This document shows, one piece after another, positions 23,552-37,365 of a stretch of 64,000 nucleotides of DNA. Source of the DNA: Periconia sp. R9002 (lineage: Eukaryota; Ascomycota; Dothideomycetes; Pleosporales; Periconiaceae); contig JAMAHW010000098.1 of NCBI GenBank assembly GCA_023627715.1, positions 62,001-126,000 on the forward strand. Direction: 5' to 3'. The notes below the pieces were generated by a model. That model was not told the origin of the DNA, made no database searches, and saw only the letters and a program-made list of their open reading frames with translations. A program made the translations under genes and the position numbers. The stretch's first letter is position 1, and each line of letters begins with the position of its first letter.

Positions 23552-25775
23552 AGAGGAACAGGCACCAACACCAAACCGCACCGTTCGTCCCTCCTTCCCT
23601 CCCTCTCTCCATCGAACAGCAAACCCCGCGTCCCATCCCTAGACTTTTCATTTTGCCCGTTTCCCTCTTATCCCATCCCATCTCCTAACATGCCATCTAT
23701 CGCTCGTCTCGTCGAGTCTAATCCCTCCACCCACCTTTTCATCACCATCTCATCTCATCTCACGCACGCGTACACTTACCCATCGACGACGAACATACGC
23801 AACCTCTCGCCTCAGCCCCCTTTACTCGCTCCACTCGCTCGAATTCCCTAATCAATCAATTCCAAATCCACAAAAAAAAAAAGGGCTCACGCCCGCGTAA
23901 CCTAACACAACGCCCAGGGAAAGGAACAAAAACAAAACATATGAAATGAAGCGAAAAAAAAAAGTCTGGAATCAGCAGCCACAATCCACCACGCCTCACC
24001 TCACTTTTTTTTTGCGTTCCATGCTCTTTTTTCATTCGAAGAGGATAAGAGACCACAGGGACATGCCTGCTTGTCAGGACGCCCCCAACGCGGTTTAGCG
24101 GCGGCGGGCCGGGCGGGCAACCTTCCCTTGGTTGTTGTTGCTGCAGCAGTTTGCAACATCAAACCATGCATGGCTTTGCAAGCAAGGATGAATGATGACG
24201 TTGAAAACAATTAGACAGACAGGCAGACAGACCCGAACAGACAGGCGAGAGAAGGCGCACCTGGGTCCCTTTATGGCCATAGATCCGACACAAAGTGACA
24301 GGCAATCTCGGAGGGGGCGTTGGTGGTTGTGCAACGACACGAAGAGGTGTGAAGGATCCCATCCCTTCTGCTCTCGTTTTCCCACTCTCTTTTCGTGTAA
24401 CGCTTACTGCTTACTCCTCACGCCCCCTTCCTGGTTGGGCGTTCCCATGTTCGCTTGCAGGCTCAGCAGCTGGGAACCAACTTACCCAATGCCGTGGCTT
24501 CGGATTATGGTGTCCGTCCGCCACTTTTTCCCCCCTTCGCTGAGCTGTGCTTGTGCTTGTGCTTTTGCTGACGGGTTGGGGGTTGGTCGGTCGGGTCGGT
24601 CGGTGCTTTCCTGTCTCGGACAGATGGCTGCTGGTCGCGCTTATGGACGGTTCTTGGCGGGAGAGATGGGACGGGGGAAGGGAGATAACGTCGTCACGCT
24701 GGGTCGTGGGAAGCTGACTGATGCATTGTTTCGGAGGCTGCCTTGGATAGTCGAGCAACAAGTCATGTGAAAAGACGACCCTATTGTGGTTCGTGGTGCA
24801 GAGAGAGCGGAGGTAATTATGATAATATAATAGTAGATAGTAGTTATGATGGAAATCAATATGAGACTTCATCATTCGCTCTCAAAGGCGGAGGAGGAAA
24901 ACAAGAGGCGGCTTTGCAAATTGACAGATGACCAAGGAAATGAGCAAAACAAAAAACGCAGGACATGACTAAATTCAGACATCCACCCTTCATGACTTTG
25001 ATAAACTCGAATTGAGCAATGGCAGTGCTGGCTCCTTTTCATAGCTCAATTGGTCGTCGACCAATGGGAAAAAAGGGAATAAAACAGTATCAGAGGAAAA
25101 GACAAGATCAAACAGCAAAAAGGCGTCGGACAATAAAGACCTCCGCAAAGCACAAGCAGCCACCACCAGCATATGAAGCCGGTTCCCTGATATGCAATAA
25201 GCCCGATCTAAGTTCATTTTGTTCGAATGATGACGAACGAAAGCAAAAACGAAAACAAAACGGGGAATGACGAGAGCGAAAAAGACAAAATACCACCCAA
25301 ACTTAAAAATAGATGTGCAGCGCTCACCTCCGACACCTTACTTGAGTCCCAAGAGAAGAGCATCCAGGAATGTTCAAACAGCCTCCAAATTCGATTATAT
25401 ACCAAAATATTCCTACCGGGCATCGCAATATCGCAGGCGACAATGGCATTCAGTTCAACACCGTAGGACTTTTGAAGCGCGAAATATCATTCACTTCCTG
25501 GAAGCCTGCGCAAGGTATAGTTCCCTTCTCTGCACAAAGAAGCGCGGGGAAGCCGGTAGAAGAGGCGAGCAGGCGAAATTCGAGCATGCGAATCCAGTAG
25601 GAAAAGACCAGAAAGACAAGTCGGCAATGCCGAGGGAGCGCCATCAGAAAGCAGGATCACCATCCGATGGGAAAGTGATTGACGCCAGGACCAACGAAGA
25701 TTCTTGTAGACAAGACCAGATCATGCGAGAACCAGCGCTTGAACTGGCCTCGCGAGAATTTCCGAGGTTTTGCCT

Positions 25776-27132
25776 CTACATAGGACGTCGGTTCAACATG
25801 TTGAGCATATTGGAGTCGGTAGAGCTACGCTGAGGGCCATTGTCGCTAACCAGATCGTTGATGCGCATGCTGGGCCTGCTTGAAGGTTGCGAGGTGGGAG
25901 GCGGGGGCGGTGGGGTGCTGCCGTCGTTGCGAGCGGGCATGGGTTGCAAAGCGCCATTTGGTTGAGGAGGGGGATAGTATGGAGTCGCGCCGGGCGTGGG
26001 AGGAGCCTGAGCATGGGGTGAAGACGAAGCACGGCTCGTATCATATGAATATGCGCTTTGAGGGGAGGCTCGTCGTGGAGGTTGGGGAGCGTAGTACGGT
26101 TGAGGGCCGGGTGGTGGGGGCGCGCTTGAATAGGACGTGGCAGAAGTGGCTGGAGAGGCAGCACTGGTCAGAGAAGGTGGTTCAGGATATGTGTATTCGT
26201 GCCCAGCGGCCCGATGAGGGAGATGTGAGGCTGCGCCAGGATTCGGCGGAGGCAGTGTTGGAGTGTGAGGCTCTGGATAAACCCTCTTCCTGCCGTTCAG
26301 CGACTCACGACCCCCCTCATCGAGTGGGCTTGTAGACGAACCATGAGCAGAATGAGCTGGGTACGGACCTGGAGAACCGCCGGTAGGGCTGGGCAAATAA
26401 GCCTGTTGACGTTGCGACTGTTGACCATAACCCTCGGCTTGACCGGCTGGGGGGAGCGGTTGCCCGTAGGCACCATACATGGGTGGGGGTTGACCCACGC
26501 CACGCCAGACGGTATGAGCTGGGACAAAGGCTTGCGTCTGGGCAGAAACGGGTGTGAATATGCAGTCCTGGTTGAACCTCACACAGTTGCTGCAGCGCCC
26601 ATCGTCAGTCGCTTCAAAGCCTGAGCATCGAATCTGTTGTCACATTAGTCAAGGGTTTGTCCCGCTGAGCGCAATCGCCTTGATCGACGAGATCCATGAC
26701 GTACCTTGCGTCTCCTGCAGTAGCGGCAGGCAATGGCAGTTCGCTGTCGTGGAGCAGGAGGCTGGTGGTTCATGTACTGAGGAGGTGGAGGAGGAGGTTG
26801 TCCCCGATATGGGTCGGCGGGTGGAGGACCCCGGTTCCATTCCTGAGGACCTGGCAGGCGGTAAGATGGGTGCTGCTGGTGAGCGGCCATATCAGAGCGT
26901 GCTTCTTGCGGCGGCGGAGGTGGAGGGGGGTGGGAGGAGTTGATCTTTTTAAAAGAAGCACGTCAGCGCAAGGCATTGGATTGAATGCGGGAGGGTTCGT
27001 GTTGTTGCGTGCCCACATGACAGGACTTACATGAGTTGGTGGTGGAGGGTATGAGCCATTGGCGGGTTGCTGGGAGGTGGGTGGCTGCCAATGGGTAGGC
27101 AGCTGGCCATGACCGCCTTGGTGAGGGAACAT
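25776..27132 (-). CDS. Zn2Cys6 transcription factor, proline-rich
   Basis: Three exons: 27132-27031, 26944-26705 and 26633-25776, 399 aa. The zinc cluster is split by the second intron and is restored exactly: C107-x2-C110-x6-C117-x10-C128-x2-C131-x6-C138, with basic CRYCRRRKIRC. It should bind DNA as in the Gal4 class. The cluster is followed by FTPVSAQTQAFVPAH. Residues 1-100 and 150-399 are rich in Pro, Gln, Gly and Tyr, typical of disordered activation regions. A Fungal_trans middle homology domain is not visible and the protein is short for the class. A strongly pyrimidine-rich leader lies upstream and there is no gene for ~10 kb on that side, suggesting complex regulation. The regulated pathway cannot be told from sequence. 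Confidence 0.88.
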
Positions 27133-28275
27133 TGTGAGGTGCAGGAGGCGAAAGACGGAGAGGGAGAAACGGGGGAGAGGATGGGTTGTGGGTGGTGTGG
27201 TGGAAATCGAGGGACGTTACCCAACCATTCACTACGAGAGAGGACGAGGAGCGCTCAGTTGAGATACAGGCGAAGGTGACACAAGGGTGCGGGGGAGGAG
27301 ACAAATGGTAGGCGTTGGCGTGGTGGCACAAGAGTAATGGCGGGCCGCAACGAGCGGGATCGGGTTCAGGTGATGGTGGTGCAGGTCAGCAAAGGACGAT
27401 GCGGATTGCAGATTGCAGTGCAGCCAGCGTGCGTGCGGTTGCTTGGTGGGTTGGTTGGCCGGAGGGTTGGGTTTGGCTTGGTTGGTTGGTTGGGTTGCCA
27501 ATTGTACACGACGGCAGGGCAAAGAGGTTGAGGGTGGTCAGGCAGCAGCAGGCCAAGTCGGTCAAGAAATGCACCAGAGGCTCTGGACGGAGCTGCGTGT
27601 AGGGGGGGGGGGGTGGTTTTTTTTTGGCCGGGGTCGCGAGGGACTGCGTGCGTCGGTGGATAGGTACTGAGGGAGAGAGGTAGAGGGAGTGAGAAAGAGA
27701 AGGAGAGAGAAGAGAGATGGATGGTAGCACAAGCAGAGCGAGACTGAGCAGGTCGCAGGCGCGGGAGCGGCTAAAGGGGCGGGGGCAGGGCGGATGGGGG
27801 AGAAGGGATTCGGCAGTGAATGGATGCACAAGGAGAGTCGGGCTCTCCGGGGCGGTGGGGTGGTGAGGCAGAGGAGGTGACAAGGCGTGTCAGTAGGTAG
27901 ATAGGTAGGTACGGTACAGTACAGACTGTAGGTTGAGTTCCTTCTCGAAGACGTGGAGAAAAGAGGCGCGGAAGAGAGGACCCAGGAGTTTGGAGGCGAA
28001 AGGGAGAGAAGGGATGGGCGGGAAAGGCCACACTTGACTATTCCACGGCACACGCCAAAACCTGTTGCGCACGGGCTGCCCTCCACTGCACCGCACCCTT
28101 GCACTGGGCGGATCGAGCCAGCCGTCCTTGTCCGTCGGGCCACCTAGCGCGACGTGCCGTGCGCGCTGCTGAGATGAGGGCCATGACAACTGAGCAGCAG
28201 CCAGCGTGATGATGCGGCTTATGGCCATGCTTATGCAAGACCCAAGGTCGGATGATTATTATGATGATGATGCTC

Positions 28276-28295
28276 ATAATAATAATAATAATAAT
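28276..28295. repeat. (ATA)n microsatellite
   Basis: About six ATA units, next to a short GAT tract. Confidence 0.85.
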
Positions 28296-28552
28296 ACTCC
28301 AGCAGCACCAGCAATGGCAGTAATTGCAGTACTGGACTGGTGGTGATGACGGGCTATGTATGTACTTTGGAGAAGGTATGCTTATGCGGTGTGGGGGAAG
28401 ATTGCAAAAGGGGGGCGGGCACCAAGAAAGAAAAAAATAAAATAAAAATAAAATAAAAAGTGACACGACGACAAAAGCAAACGGCATCACGTCACGTTTG
28501 TCATGTCACCAGACGAAGAGGAATTGGGTTGCTTGCTTGCTTGCAGTGGATA

Positions 28553-28582
28553 CGATGCGATGCGATGCGATGTGATGCGATG
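28553..28582. repeat. (CGATG)n short tandem repeat
   Basis: Six roughly perfect CGATG units with one substitution. Confidence 0.85.
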
Positions 28583-28621
28583 CCGTGTGTGATGGATACT
28601 ACATGGTACAGAGTACAGACT

Positions 28622-28623
<2 letters not shown>

Positions 28624-28650
<27 letters not shown>
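28624..28650. repeat. (AGC)9 microsatellite
   Basis: Nine perfect AGC units, not in a supported coding frame. Confidence 0.95.
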
Positions 28651-28652
<2 letters not shown>

Positions 28653-28698
28653 TAGAGTAGCAATAGTAACCCGAGTACAGATGCAGTATAATTAAGCA

Positions 28699-28720
28699 TA
28701 CCTACCTACCTACCTACCTA
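28699..28720. repeat. (TACC)n microsatellite
   Basis: Five TACC units. The same tetranucleotide recurs as shorter tracts at many points between 28 and 37 kb. Confidence 0.9.
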
Positions 28721-31700
28721 CGGATAAAGCGTCGACAGATAGGTAGCACAGCGTTGCTTTTACCCAAGACGGCCATGCACATACATAGCTACTTACCTAC
28801 ATTGATGGATACGTGTACATGGCGACATTGTATCTCTCCAAGCCATGTACCTGCTTGTACATGTACTTGCCGTACAACTACCTACCTAGGTACGTACATC
28901 GATCCATCCTACGGCACGCACATATATTGGCACACGCCGTATAAATCACTTGATGCATTCTGCGCAGCCGTAATACGGACACCGCTGCACAATAATACTC
29001 TAGATACTTACTTGTGCCAGCCGACCGACTTACCGTATGCCGTGGCGTGGCATGTCGGTGTGTGCGTGGGTACAATCCAGTCAGTCAGGCAGCCAAGCTA
29101 GTCCACCACGGCTTCTCACAGTCAGATTGTCCTGTGTCGGCAGCAGGTACTTGGCCGGTGTGTTTACGGGTAATAACAAGTATCTGGTACTTGGCCTCCT
29201 GGTACTGGTACTGGCTAGCTAGCCGCCCGGAGCGGACACGGACCGGGGGGGTAGGGGGACGGAAAACAAGAGCAGGAGGCCTGTGTGCGTTGCGTTGCGT
29301 GAGACTGAGAGTGAGATGAGGAGGAGGAGGAGGAGGAGTAGGAAGAGGGCAGACAGGCGGGCAGACAGGGCATGGATCCTGCGAGCGAGGGAGGGATGGA
29401 TGGATGGATGGTGTGGTGCGGTGCATACTGCGCAGTGCAGTGCACAGTGGAGGGGAGGGATGAGGAGAGGGGGCCGCCCGTAACCAAAGCCGGATTGGGA
29501 CGGCAGCAGGGAGATGCAAGCCCAGATGGCCAGGGTGGGAGCGGGCGGGCGCGCGCATGCGCATGCGTGACGAGTGACATGAGGGCAGGGGCCAGGCATG
29601 GATGTTGGTGCTGGGTGCTGATGGCGTTTGTGCGGGCCGAAGAGACAGCTCCCTCTGCTGGACTCAGCAGCGGCTGTATCCGCCTCTGCACCTCGCGTGC
29701 GTGCGATCCGCCGCCGCTTGGAGAAAGAAGCCCGTGAATCAACCAATGCCTACCTACTACTAGTCAATTGCCCGGCAACAACTCTCTGCCGTTGCATCAT
29801 GCCCTCTTTCTTTTCCTCTGCCCATTTTTTTTTCTTTCTTTTCCCCACGCAACCACGGCTGAGAATCCAGAGGGCGTGTGCAATCCATTCTGCTTTCTGC
29901 TTCGTCTCCCGCCACCGACGCCGCCGCAAAGGTGCATCTCCTTAGACGACGTGCCCGTCCTTGCCGCATTCCATACCTAGCACCGCGCACCATGACTGCT
30001 GAACCAACACCCGCCGGTCCAACTCGTCATCCCCCATCTACAAGCCCGAGGACGCCCCTTTCCCTCTTTTCCCCCAATCACCCCAATGATAATAATATTA
30101 ATGTCAATCGCTATCCTCCCAGGCACTTAGTACACTTGAGCTAGGTCACTAGTCGCGCTTCCACCGGACCGGTCTTTTTCTCTCCCAACGCTGGTTCCAC
30201 GGTTCCAACAGTAGACCATGGGCGGACGAGCCGCGTTAGTGGCCAGATGGCGTGGATGGGTCAAGGGTACATTGCGCCTCGGCTGCCTTTGGCTGCGTGG
30301 TACTGGTGGGGCGGCCACGGCAGTGACACGCTCGAGGGCGTCCAGCACAAACAGACCCAATGTTATTTCCCGTCCAGACAGGAGAGCACAAACGACAGTC
30401 GTGACTCGGTGGGCATGCAGCATGGCATCCTTATAGGGCCATGTACAGGAGTACACGGCCACCGAGAACCAGAGCATACCATGTCTTGCCATGTGCACTT
30501 GTGCTGTTTCTCCGCGCCTGAGCCCGTGCGAATCCGTGAATCCGCCCCTCCAATTTGCTCCTCTACTCGCTTCTTGGGACATCCCGGCCAACGAGGGGTC
30601 GGAGTGTTGTGTGTTGCAAAAGCAGAGGCCAGCCAGCTGTCCCACATCCTGGGCTGCGGGTAAGGTGTGAGGTGGGTGGGATCGCTTGGACCACCTGTGC
30701 GATAGGTAGGGCTGGTCCGCCGCCGCCTCGTGCGCCAGGCGCCCTCCAGCAATGTAATGGGAACCACCGCCGCCGCTGTCCTTTCCATGCCTTACCGACC
30801 CAGATATTATTAGTAGTAGTCGCCGTGCTCGCTACGACGCCGTCTCTGTCTCTCTCCCTCTCCCTGCTCCGTTCTGCTCTGTTACCTGCTCTGTTTACCT
30901 GCTCTTGTTAAGCCTCCGTGCTGCACCGTATTTAGCGAGGTTGCCCTGCCCCCCTGCCCCCTTTCCTAGCCCGTGCAGACGGAGAGAGAGCAAAAAAGGT
31001 GAACACTTGCTCCATCTGACTCGCCGACCTGACGCCTTTTTCCTCGTCGGCCTAGGACTGGTAGGCCCGAGAGGAAAAGAGATGGCGGGGCATGGCCTAT
31101 CGTCTGAACCAATGTTCGACCGCTCGACCCTTGCCCCTGACGGAGCCTGGCAATATCAACCGCCGCTATGGCGCTCGTACACACAACTAGTTGGTAGTTA
31201 CAGTTACTGCAAGACACAGAGCTGCGAGTCGGTACAGCACGACTTGGTAGTCGGCCACGGAAAAGAAGGGGACAGGGACCGCAAATGAACGGAGAGCGTC
31301 TTTGACCGCTTCATTGTTCCCCAGATGCATCCGTTGAGTCTGACAGCCGTCGCTCGCCGCGCGGATTCCGCCGATGCCGGTGGCAGAGAGACAGCGTGCT
31401 ATCCATCCATGATCCATGGTTTGCAGGCCTGGTGCATTATTGATTCGGCGGAAGCTAGCACTCGGTGTGCGTGAGAAGGTGAACAAAGTTTACACTTAGC
31501 AGATGGTCTAAAGCAAGCTGGCTTGGTGCCGACCGTCCCGCGCCGCAGCTTCACCCATGGTACAGCACAGCAGAGCACAGCACGGTAGTGTGTGCATACA
31601 AGCCCGGAAGAGCAGACAAAGGTGACGATGGTGGCACGGAGACTGTACGGAGGGGTGCGGATAGATGCATCATGGCGAAACGCGTCCCCTCAGCTGCTCG

Positions 31701-33003
31701 CTTTGCCTTGCCCGTTGACATGACTTGACTTGGCATTGGATCCCAGAGCAAGGTTGGGCTGGCGGGATCGACGGGGCACACGCACACAGCCTGCAGTCGA
31801 CGTTATCCTCCCACGTTTCATAGACCCAGCGAAGGGGACATGGCTCTGCTTCTTTCCCCCCTTTCCCCCTTGTGGCGGCAGCCAGGTCGAGTCATTTTCA
31901 CGCGTGGCCTATGAGGGGAGGTGGCCGGTCAATGCCCCCGTTAGTGGGGGTGGGCGGGTGCTATGGCGTGCAGATGGCAAGGGGACGAGGAACAAGAGGC
32001 CACCGACACCGACTGCATCCAGATGATGCAAGCTTGGAGCGGTCGATTATATTGCAGTATATTGATGGCTCCTGCTGTCCAGCACCGCTCGGTTGACCTG
32101 CTCGACTGTGCACAAGTACAGTAACGTACATACGGTAAGGACATGGACAGCCAGTACGGCTAACCCAGTCGGCTAGTGGTGAATTGACAGACGGCGGGAA
32201 ATGCAGGCTGACGGCCCGCTGACTCAAGCACGCACGCTTGGTGCACCCGAGGCCTGGCAGGTAACTTGTACTTAGTCGGCAGGCCCAGTCCAGTGCCACA
32301 GTGCCTAGGTAAGTACTCGTGTGGTTACTGTACACAGTGACACTGTAAGTACAGTAACTAGTGCTCTCGGAGAGCTGGCTTCGGTGGCGCCAAGGTAAAG
32401 AAACATTGATGCCGTGAGGGATGTGGAGTGAGGTGCAAAAAGTGGGTGGATGAGTAAGTGAGCGAGCAGGCGTTCCTTGCATGGAATCAGACGTGTAATG
32501 ACGAGCAACGGCTGAATCAATCAATCACTGAATGAATGAATCCAAGAAGGAAGCAATGACAGGCCAGACAGAAAAAAAAAGGAAAGGAAAAAGGGGCGGG
32601 TCGGCGAATGGATGGCTTCGACGGGATCAGGGAGGGAGAAAAAGAGAGGGTCACAAGACGGTGCTTAGCTGATCGGTCGGGTCACGAACCACCTTCAGGT
32701 CAACCAACCTTGGAGGCAGGGAAAGGCATGGGAACGGAAAGAACTGGGGTTGCTTCTTCCAACCCTCACTACTTACTCAATACACCAATACACCAATACA
32801 CCAATGCATCCAATTCATCAAATCATCGTGATATTCTTCTGTTCCTGCTGTCATTGTACTGTGCAGGCCCGTCCCGGCCCGGCCAATAGCACCAACCGTC
32901 AGGCCGCAGTTGGACTTTGATTGAATGCCACACACACCAGCTACGATTTGATGGATACAAACACTCACCGCTCCCCAGCAAAGTCGACGCGTTCGTCCTG
33001 CTG

Positions 33004-33027
33004 CATCCATCCATCCATCCATCCATC
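33004..33027. repeat. (CATC)6 microsatellite
   Basis: Six perfect CATC units. Confidence 0.9.
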
Positions 33028-36000
33028 TGCCTTCCCTCTCTCGCCCGCTCGGTGGGTTGAACCACGACAAGCTGTTTGCCTACATACATGCCCTTCACGC
33101 GCGTACGAATCTGCCAATTTTTTATATGACAGTGCGGTAGGCAAACGCACATGTCCTGCCGAGTAGTGCCAGGATGGAGAAAATCAGCAAACAATCCTGC
33201 ATCCTGCATCGCGATTTGACGCACCTAAGAGGATGGGGGTGTGGCACGAGATCACGGGCCGGGACGAACGATGACGAGGGCGGCTAGGTGGGGACGGCGA
33301 CATTTTGTTGACTTCTTTTTGCTTATCCTGCCACGTTACTGTGTGTTGCTGTTCCCAACGAGGTCCTTTTCATTACCGCACAGTCCGTCGTGGCGCGAGG
33401 GGGCCATTACTCGACGCCCACCTGCCCATCCCAGATACAAGACCGTGTCCAGCAATATCTTTGGTTTCACATCAAGAGTGGCCCAGCGCAACACAGGACA
33501 ATGGAGAAACGGCAGCCTTGTTTCGTTGGGTCCCGCGACAAAGGCGACGACGTCGACGGTGACGGCGACAACGCCAGAGCGCACCGACCGTGTGTAACGA
33601 CAGCGGGCCGGATGTCGATACGACCCACGGGACCAGGAACGAGCGAGGCGAGAGCCGTAATACGTATTATGGTTAACGATGTATGGTTACTCCGCCGGAT
33701 AATGCACTCTCTCGTTTAGTAGCGGCTGCCCAGTTGAATGCCGACGCTGAAGCACACACATGGAAACGGCAGCATCAACAGCAGCAGCACATGACTGTCA
33801 GAACCTGCTCGTGAGCCCGAAGAACAACGTCGCCCTATTTTTCCAATGCTTCTCCTCTCGTTCCCCATGCTTGTGCCTCCACCAACATTCCCACCCTCGC
33901 CAGAACGGTGAAGGCCGTCCAGCCAAAAGCAGGGTCGCACACAACACAACGCTCTTCTCCAATCCCCAACCCCACTTCACCGATCAACCCCAACTCTTGT
34001 CGTCGTATACAGCCAATTAGCAACCATGCAATGCAGGCGCCATGTATGCGCATGCTGGTGATGAGACGTACATACATTTAAACGACGTACGTAAAAGGCG
34101 TAGTGCACAACGTACATCTCCTGCTTATGCGAGAAATATCGTCTTGCAGCAATCCCCAGAAGCAAAGTGGGAGGGGAGGGGCCGACTTGGGAGGGGAAAC
34201 GCAGTGCGCAATAGCCTGGACACGACTGTGAAGCCATAGTACCATGATGATGGCAGGCGCATTGCATTTCCACTCATCCTGTGAGCCTTGGTGGGGAAAT
34301 CATCACTCATTAGTGTCATCACCGTCTGAAGGATTTTTCCTGCGCAAATTGATCCGTATATGGCTGATATACGCCCGCCGGCGATAACATATCCCAACAA
34401 CTCCAATCCTCCTCGTATTCGGCACGCTCACCGACGGAAAACACAGGATACAAAGGTAAAGTAATCAGCAAATAATAAAAAAGAAGGCAGAAAATAAATG
34501 CAAAACCCCCCAACTGCTGGCCAATGCTGCTTACCACACCTACCCGCCCGCTAATCATGGATATCCATCTCTCATCAGCATGCAAGGCTTCCAGCGCAAA
34601 ACATGCCTTCCCCGCCTTTTTCCATTGTGTCAGCAAACCCGAAACGCAATAAGGAAGACGTCGGGTGTTACCTATTTTATTTCTCCTACCTGGTACCGGA
34701 TTACGAGAGATAAAGAGCACCTCACAGCACAGTCGCTTGCCTGCGGACAAATGGGAAAAAATGGTTCCCGTTGGGTACACCCACTACTCGAATACGAAGG
34801 CGAGGTGCGGAGTAACACGTAGCACGGAACATCGACATGTATGCGATACGACAAATGTACCGGCGCAAGCCTTCATGTACCAGCTACATGCTACATGTGT
34901 CAAAGAGAGCGCCTCCCCGACGCCTCAAAACCCAGCGACGAGGTGAGCGGGTCGCAAACCAAGAAAAAAAAGAAGAAACAAAGGTACGTATATGCAACAG
35001 CGGGACGATCTTGCCCCTTTGAATAGGCGGGAGCAGAGATAACGAGAATGGGGAATGAACGAGCGAGCGTCAACGGCGGCTTACCGTCGGTTCATTTTGA
35101 TGACATCAGGCAAGGCCCAAGGGTGCGTCGCGTCTCTTCGAACATGTCCAAAAGAGGAAGCCGTGCGCTAGTAGCACGTACCGTACCGCACAGGTACACG
35201 TACGACGGTGCGGAAGCATCGATTTGATATTGGTGTTTTCTGATACCGATTGACTCGGCCACGGGTTCGTTGGGTACAACACGATATCATGTGCCGTCGC
35301 AGTCCATATCGTGGTACCGCAGCATGCAGGCAGACTCTGAAATAAAAAAGGAGGGGTTTGATCGGTGTGTTGGGTCCGTCATGATTCTCGACGAGAATCA
35401 ACGAAAAAAGGAATGTTTGAAACCTCGAGACGCAAATACTACGTGGGTATGTAGTACGAGGCAGCTTTCCCTTCTTTCCACGACATGATAACGTAGCATT
35501 TTCTTTTTGTGGTTCTCGCCTCATTTCCTATTCTAGACAAGAGAAAAGCATGTGTTGTAGGTACATATGTATCGCACCTGCATACATGTACAGCTGCGTA
35601 TACCTACATACATGTAAGTATGGAAGCAGTATGTCTGGTAAGATGATTCCTTTTTTTTCTTTTTCTCCTTTTCTGGTTTGCTCATATTTATGGATTTTCT
35701 TTAGATTTAGAGTGTCTTCTTCTTCGCAATTGATTGGTGAAATCAGTCACGGTATCAACACTGGTAGGGATCTCAAGGTAACGTCCGTGGCTGGGACGTG
35801 CACACAGGTAACTCTTGGTCACGTGATTTCTATAGATTTTACTTTCTTCCTTTTTATCATCGGTACCTGGAAGAATTCTATATGTACGCAAACACACGAT
35901 ATGAATAAAGTCAAGCAATTGGAACAAGAGAACAAAAGAAAAGGGTAAGGTGGATGGATGGCCGGGCTAACTAACCAAACGACCAACAAAAAGAAAGAAA

Positions 36001-36988
36001 AAGAAAAAAGAAAGCGTCCCGGCCGGGCCGTTGCGCGCAAGACAAGACCCGCGGGCGGGCAGCGGGCGGACGGGCAAACCATGACATACATGACGGGACA
36101 AGATGGGATGGATTTTTTTTTTGGCAAGGGTGTACATGTTGGATTTTTCCCTCTCAGCAGGATCATTGTGGGTACCTTAAGCGTCATATTTTACCGGGTT
36201 GACTTTTTATTCACATAAGCAACTTCGCCACCAACGTGCTGCGTATCTACCTACCTAGCTTACATGTAGTTACCGTTTTACTCACTTACACTCAGCTAAA
36301 CGGAACGGAAACGCGAGTCGGGAATTCGAAATTTGTTTCAAAGCGAGAGAGAAAGGGAGGGAGTCTCAATGTAGTTATTGTACCGTACACCGTATACCAC
36401 GTACCCCGTACGTACTATGGATATACGAGTACGAGTCTACCGTGCTTTGTTTGCCTCGTCTGCTGGCTAAGGCGGAGGGATGGCACAAGTCTGGACTTTC
36501 TCGTGTTTTTTTTTTTTCTCTTTTTAATTTTTGTGGGGGTTGGATTTGTTTTTTTGGGGGGAGGAGGGGAAAGGGTTCTCGTATTTTTTGGGGGGGCAAT
36601 TACTTATTATGGATAGATTGATTGAGTGCATTTATGATGGATGTATTGGGAGAATTGGGCGAGCGTAGCGCGGTGCGTGCGTGCGTACGGTGTGGATGAA
36701 GTGAGGGAAAGGGGAGAAGTAAGTGCGTTGCATCCATACCAAGGTGCGTGCGTGTTAAGAGAGACAAAAAAGAAAAGAAGAAAAAAAGGATTGTGTGCGT
36801 GCGTGCCGTATGACGAGCAGCAAAAGCGGACGGACGGATGGAAAAGGCACGGGCGCGGGCAGTGGCATTGTTGGTTGTTGGCAGCGCAGCAGCAGCAAAC
36901 AACACACGTCAAAGACAAGAGACAAGGCAAGCAGCGCAGCGCAGGCGGCTAAAAGAAAAAAAAAAAAACCGCGGCCGCCCGCCCATGT

Positions 36989-37008
36989 GTTGTTGTTGTT
37001 GTTGTTGT
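36989..37008. repeat. (GTT)n microsatellite
   Basis: Six to seven GTT units just right of an A-rich run. Confidence 0.85.
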
Positions 37009-37345
37009 TTTGGGTGGGTGCATATTATGGCGCGAGCGCGGGCGGGCAGAGCGGGGCGGGGGCAAGGTAAAGGGAAGGGTTTGACAATAACTTGAAGTTT
37101 TGACCTTTGTTCTCCTTAAAACTGGGCTCGCATGGATAGCCGCTGTAATGAGGGGGGAGGGGTGGGCCACCTGGGCAGTGGGTATGGCTGCTTTTAGTGC
37201 TCACGTGCTCGAAATTCAATGTGCGTTAATTTTTTAGTCCCCGCCCAGCCCGGCCCTAGCGCCACTGCCGACAACCATCCATCCCTTCCATGGCCATCAT
37301 TTGCCTTCACTCACAACACGCACCGCATGACTAGCCGTCACCCAC

Positions 37346-37365
37346 ATACATACATATGTATGTAT
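37346..37365. repeat. 20-bp perfect palindrome
   Basis: ATACATACAT followed by its exact reverse complement. It is AT-rich and close to further TATGTA/GTAGGTAC elements. Confidence 0.9.

Larger units (their letters stand above)
20527..25775. other. 5.2-kb gene-poor region with microsatellites
   Basis: No gene I can support. Open frames are short or built of repeats. Separate entries list the CA/CT, CCTT, GT and GA tracts and a perfect hairpin. A 192-codon frame at 24192-24770 has composition unlike protein and was rejected. Confidence 0.5.

Noticed and set aside
24192..24770. 192-codon + strand frame
   Set aside because: Composition is irregular, no domain is recognisable, and overlapping frames of similar length exist on the other strand; probably fortuitous in GC-rich DNA.
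27386..28143. Two long minus-strand frames upstream of the Zn2Cys6 gene
   Set aside because: Pro/Ser/Leu-rich composition follows from the C/T-rich leader; several overlapping frames are equally open. They may be in the 5' UTR, but I see no sign of a protein.
29215..29746. Two overlapping 175-codon minus-strand frames
   Set aside because: Same biased composition in two frames at once, no domain or splice support.
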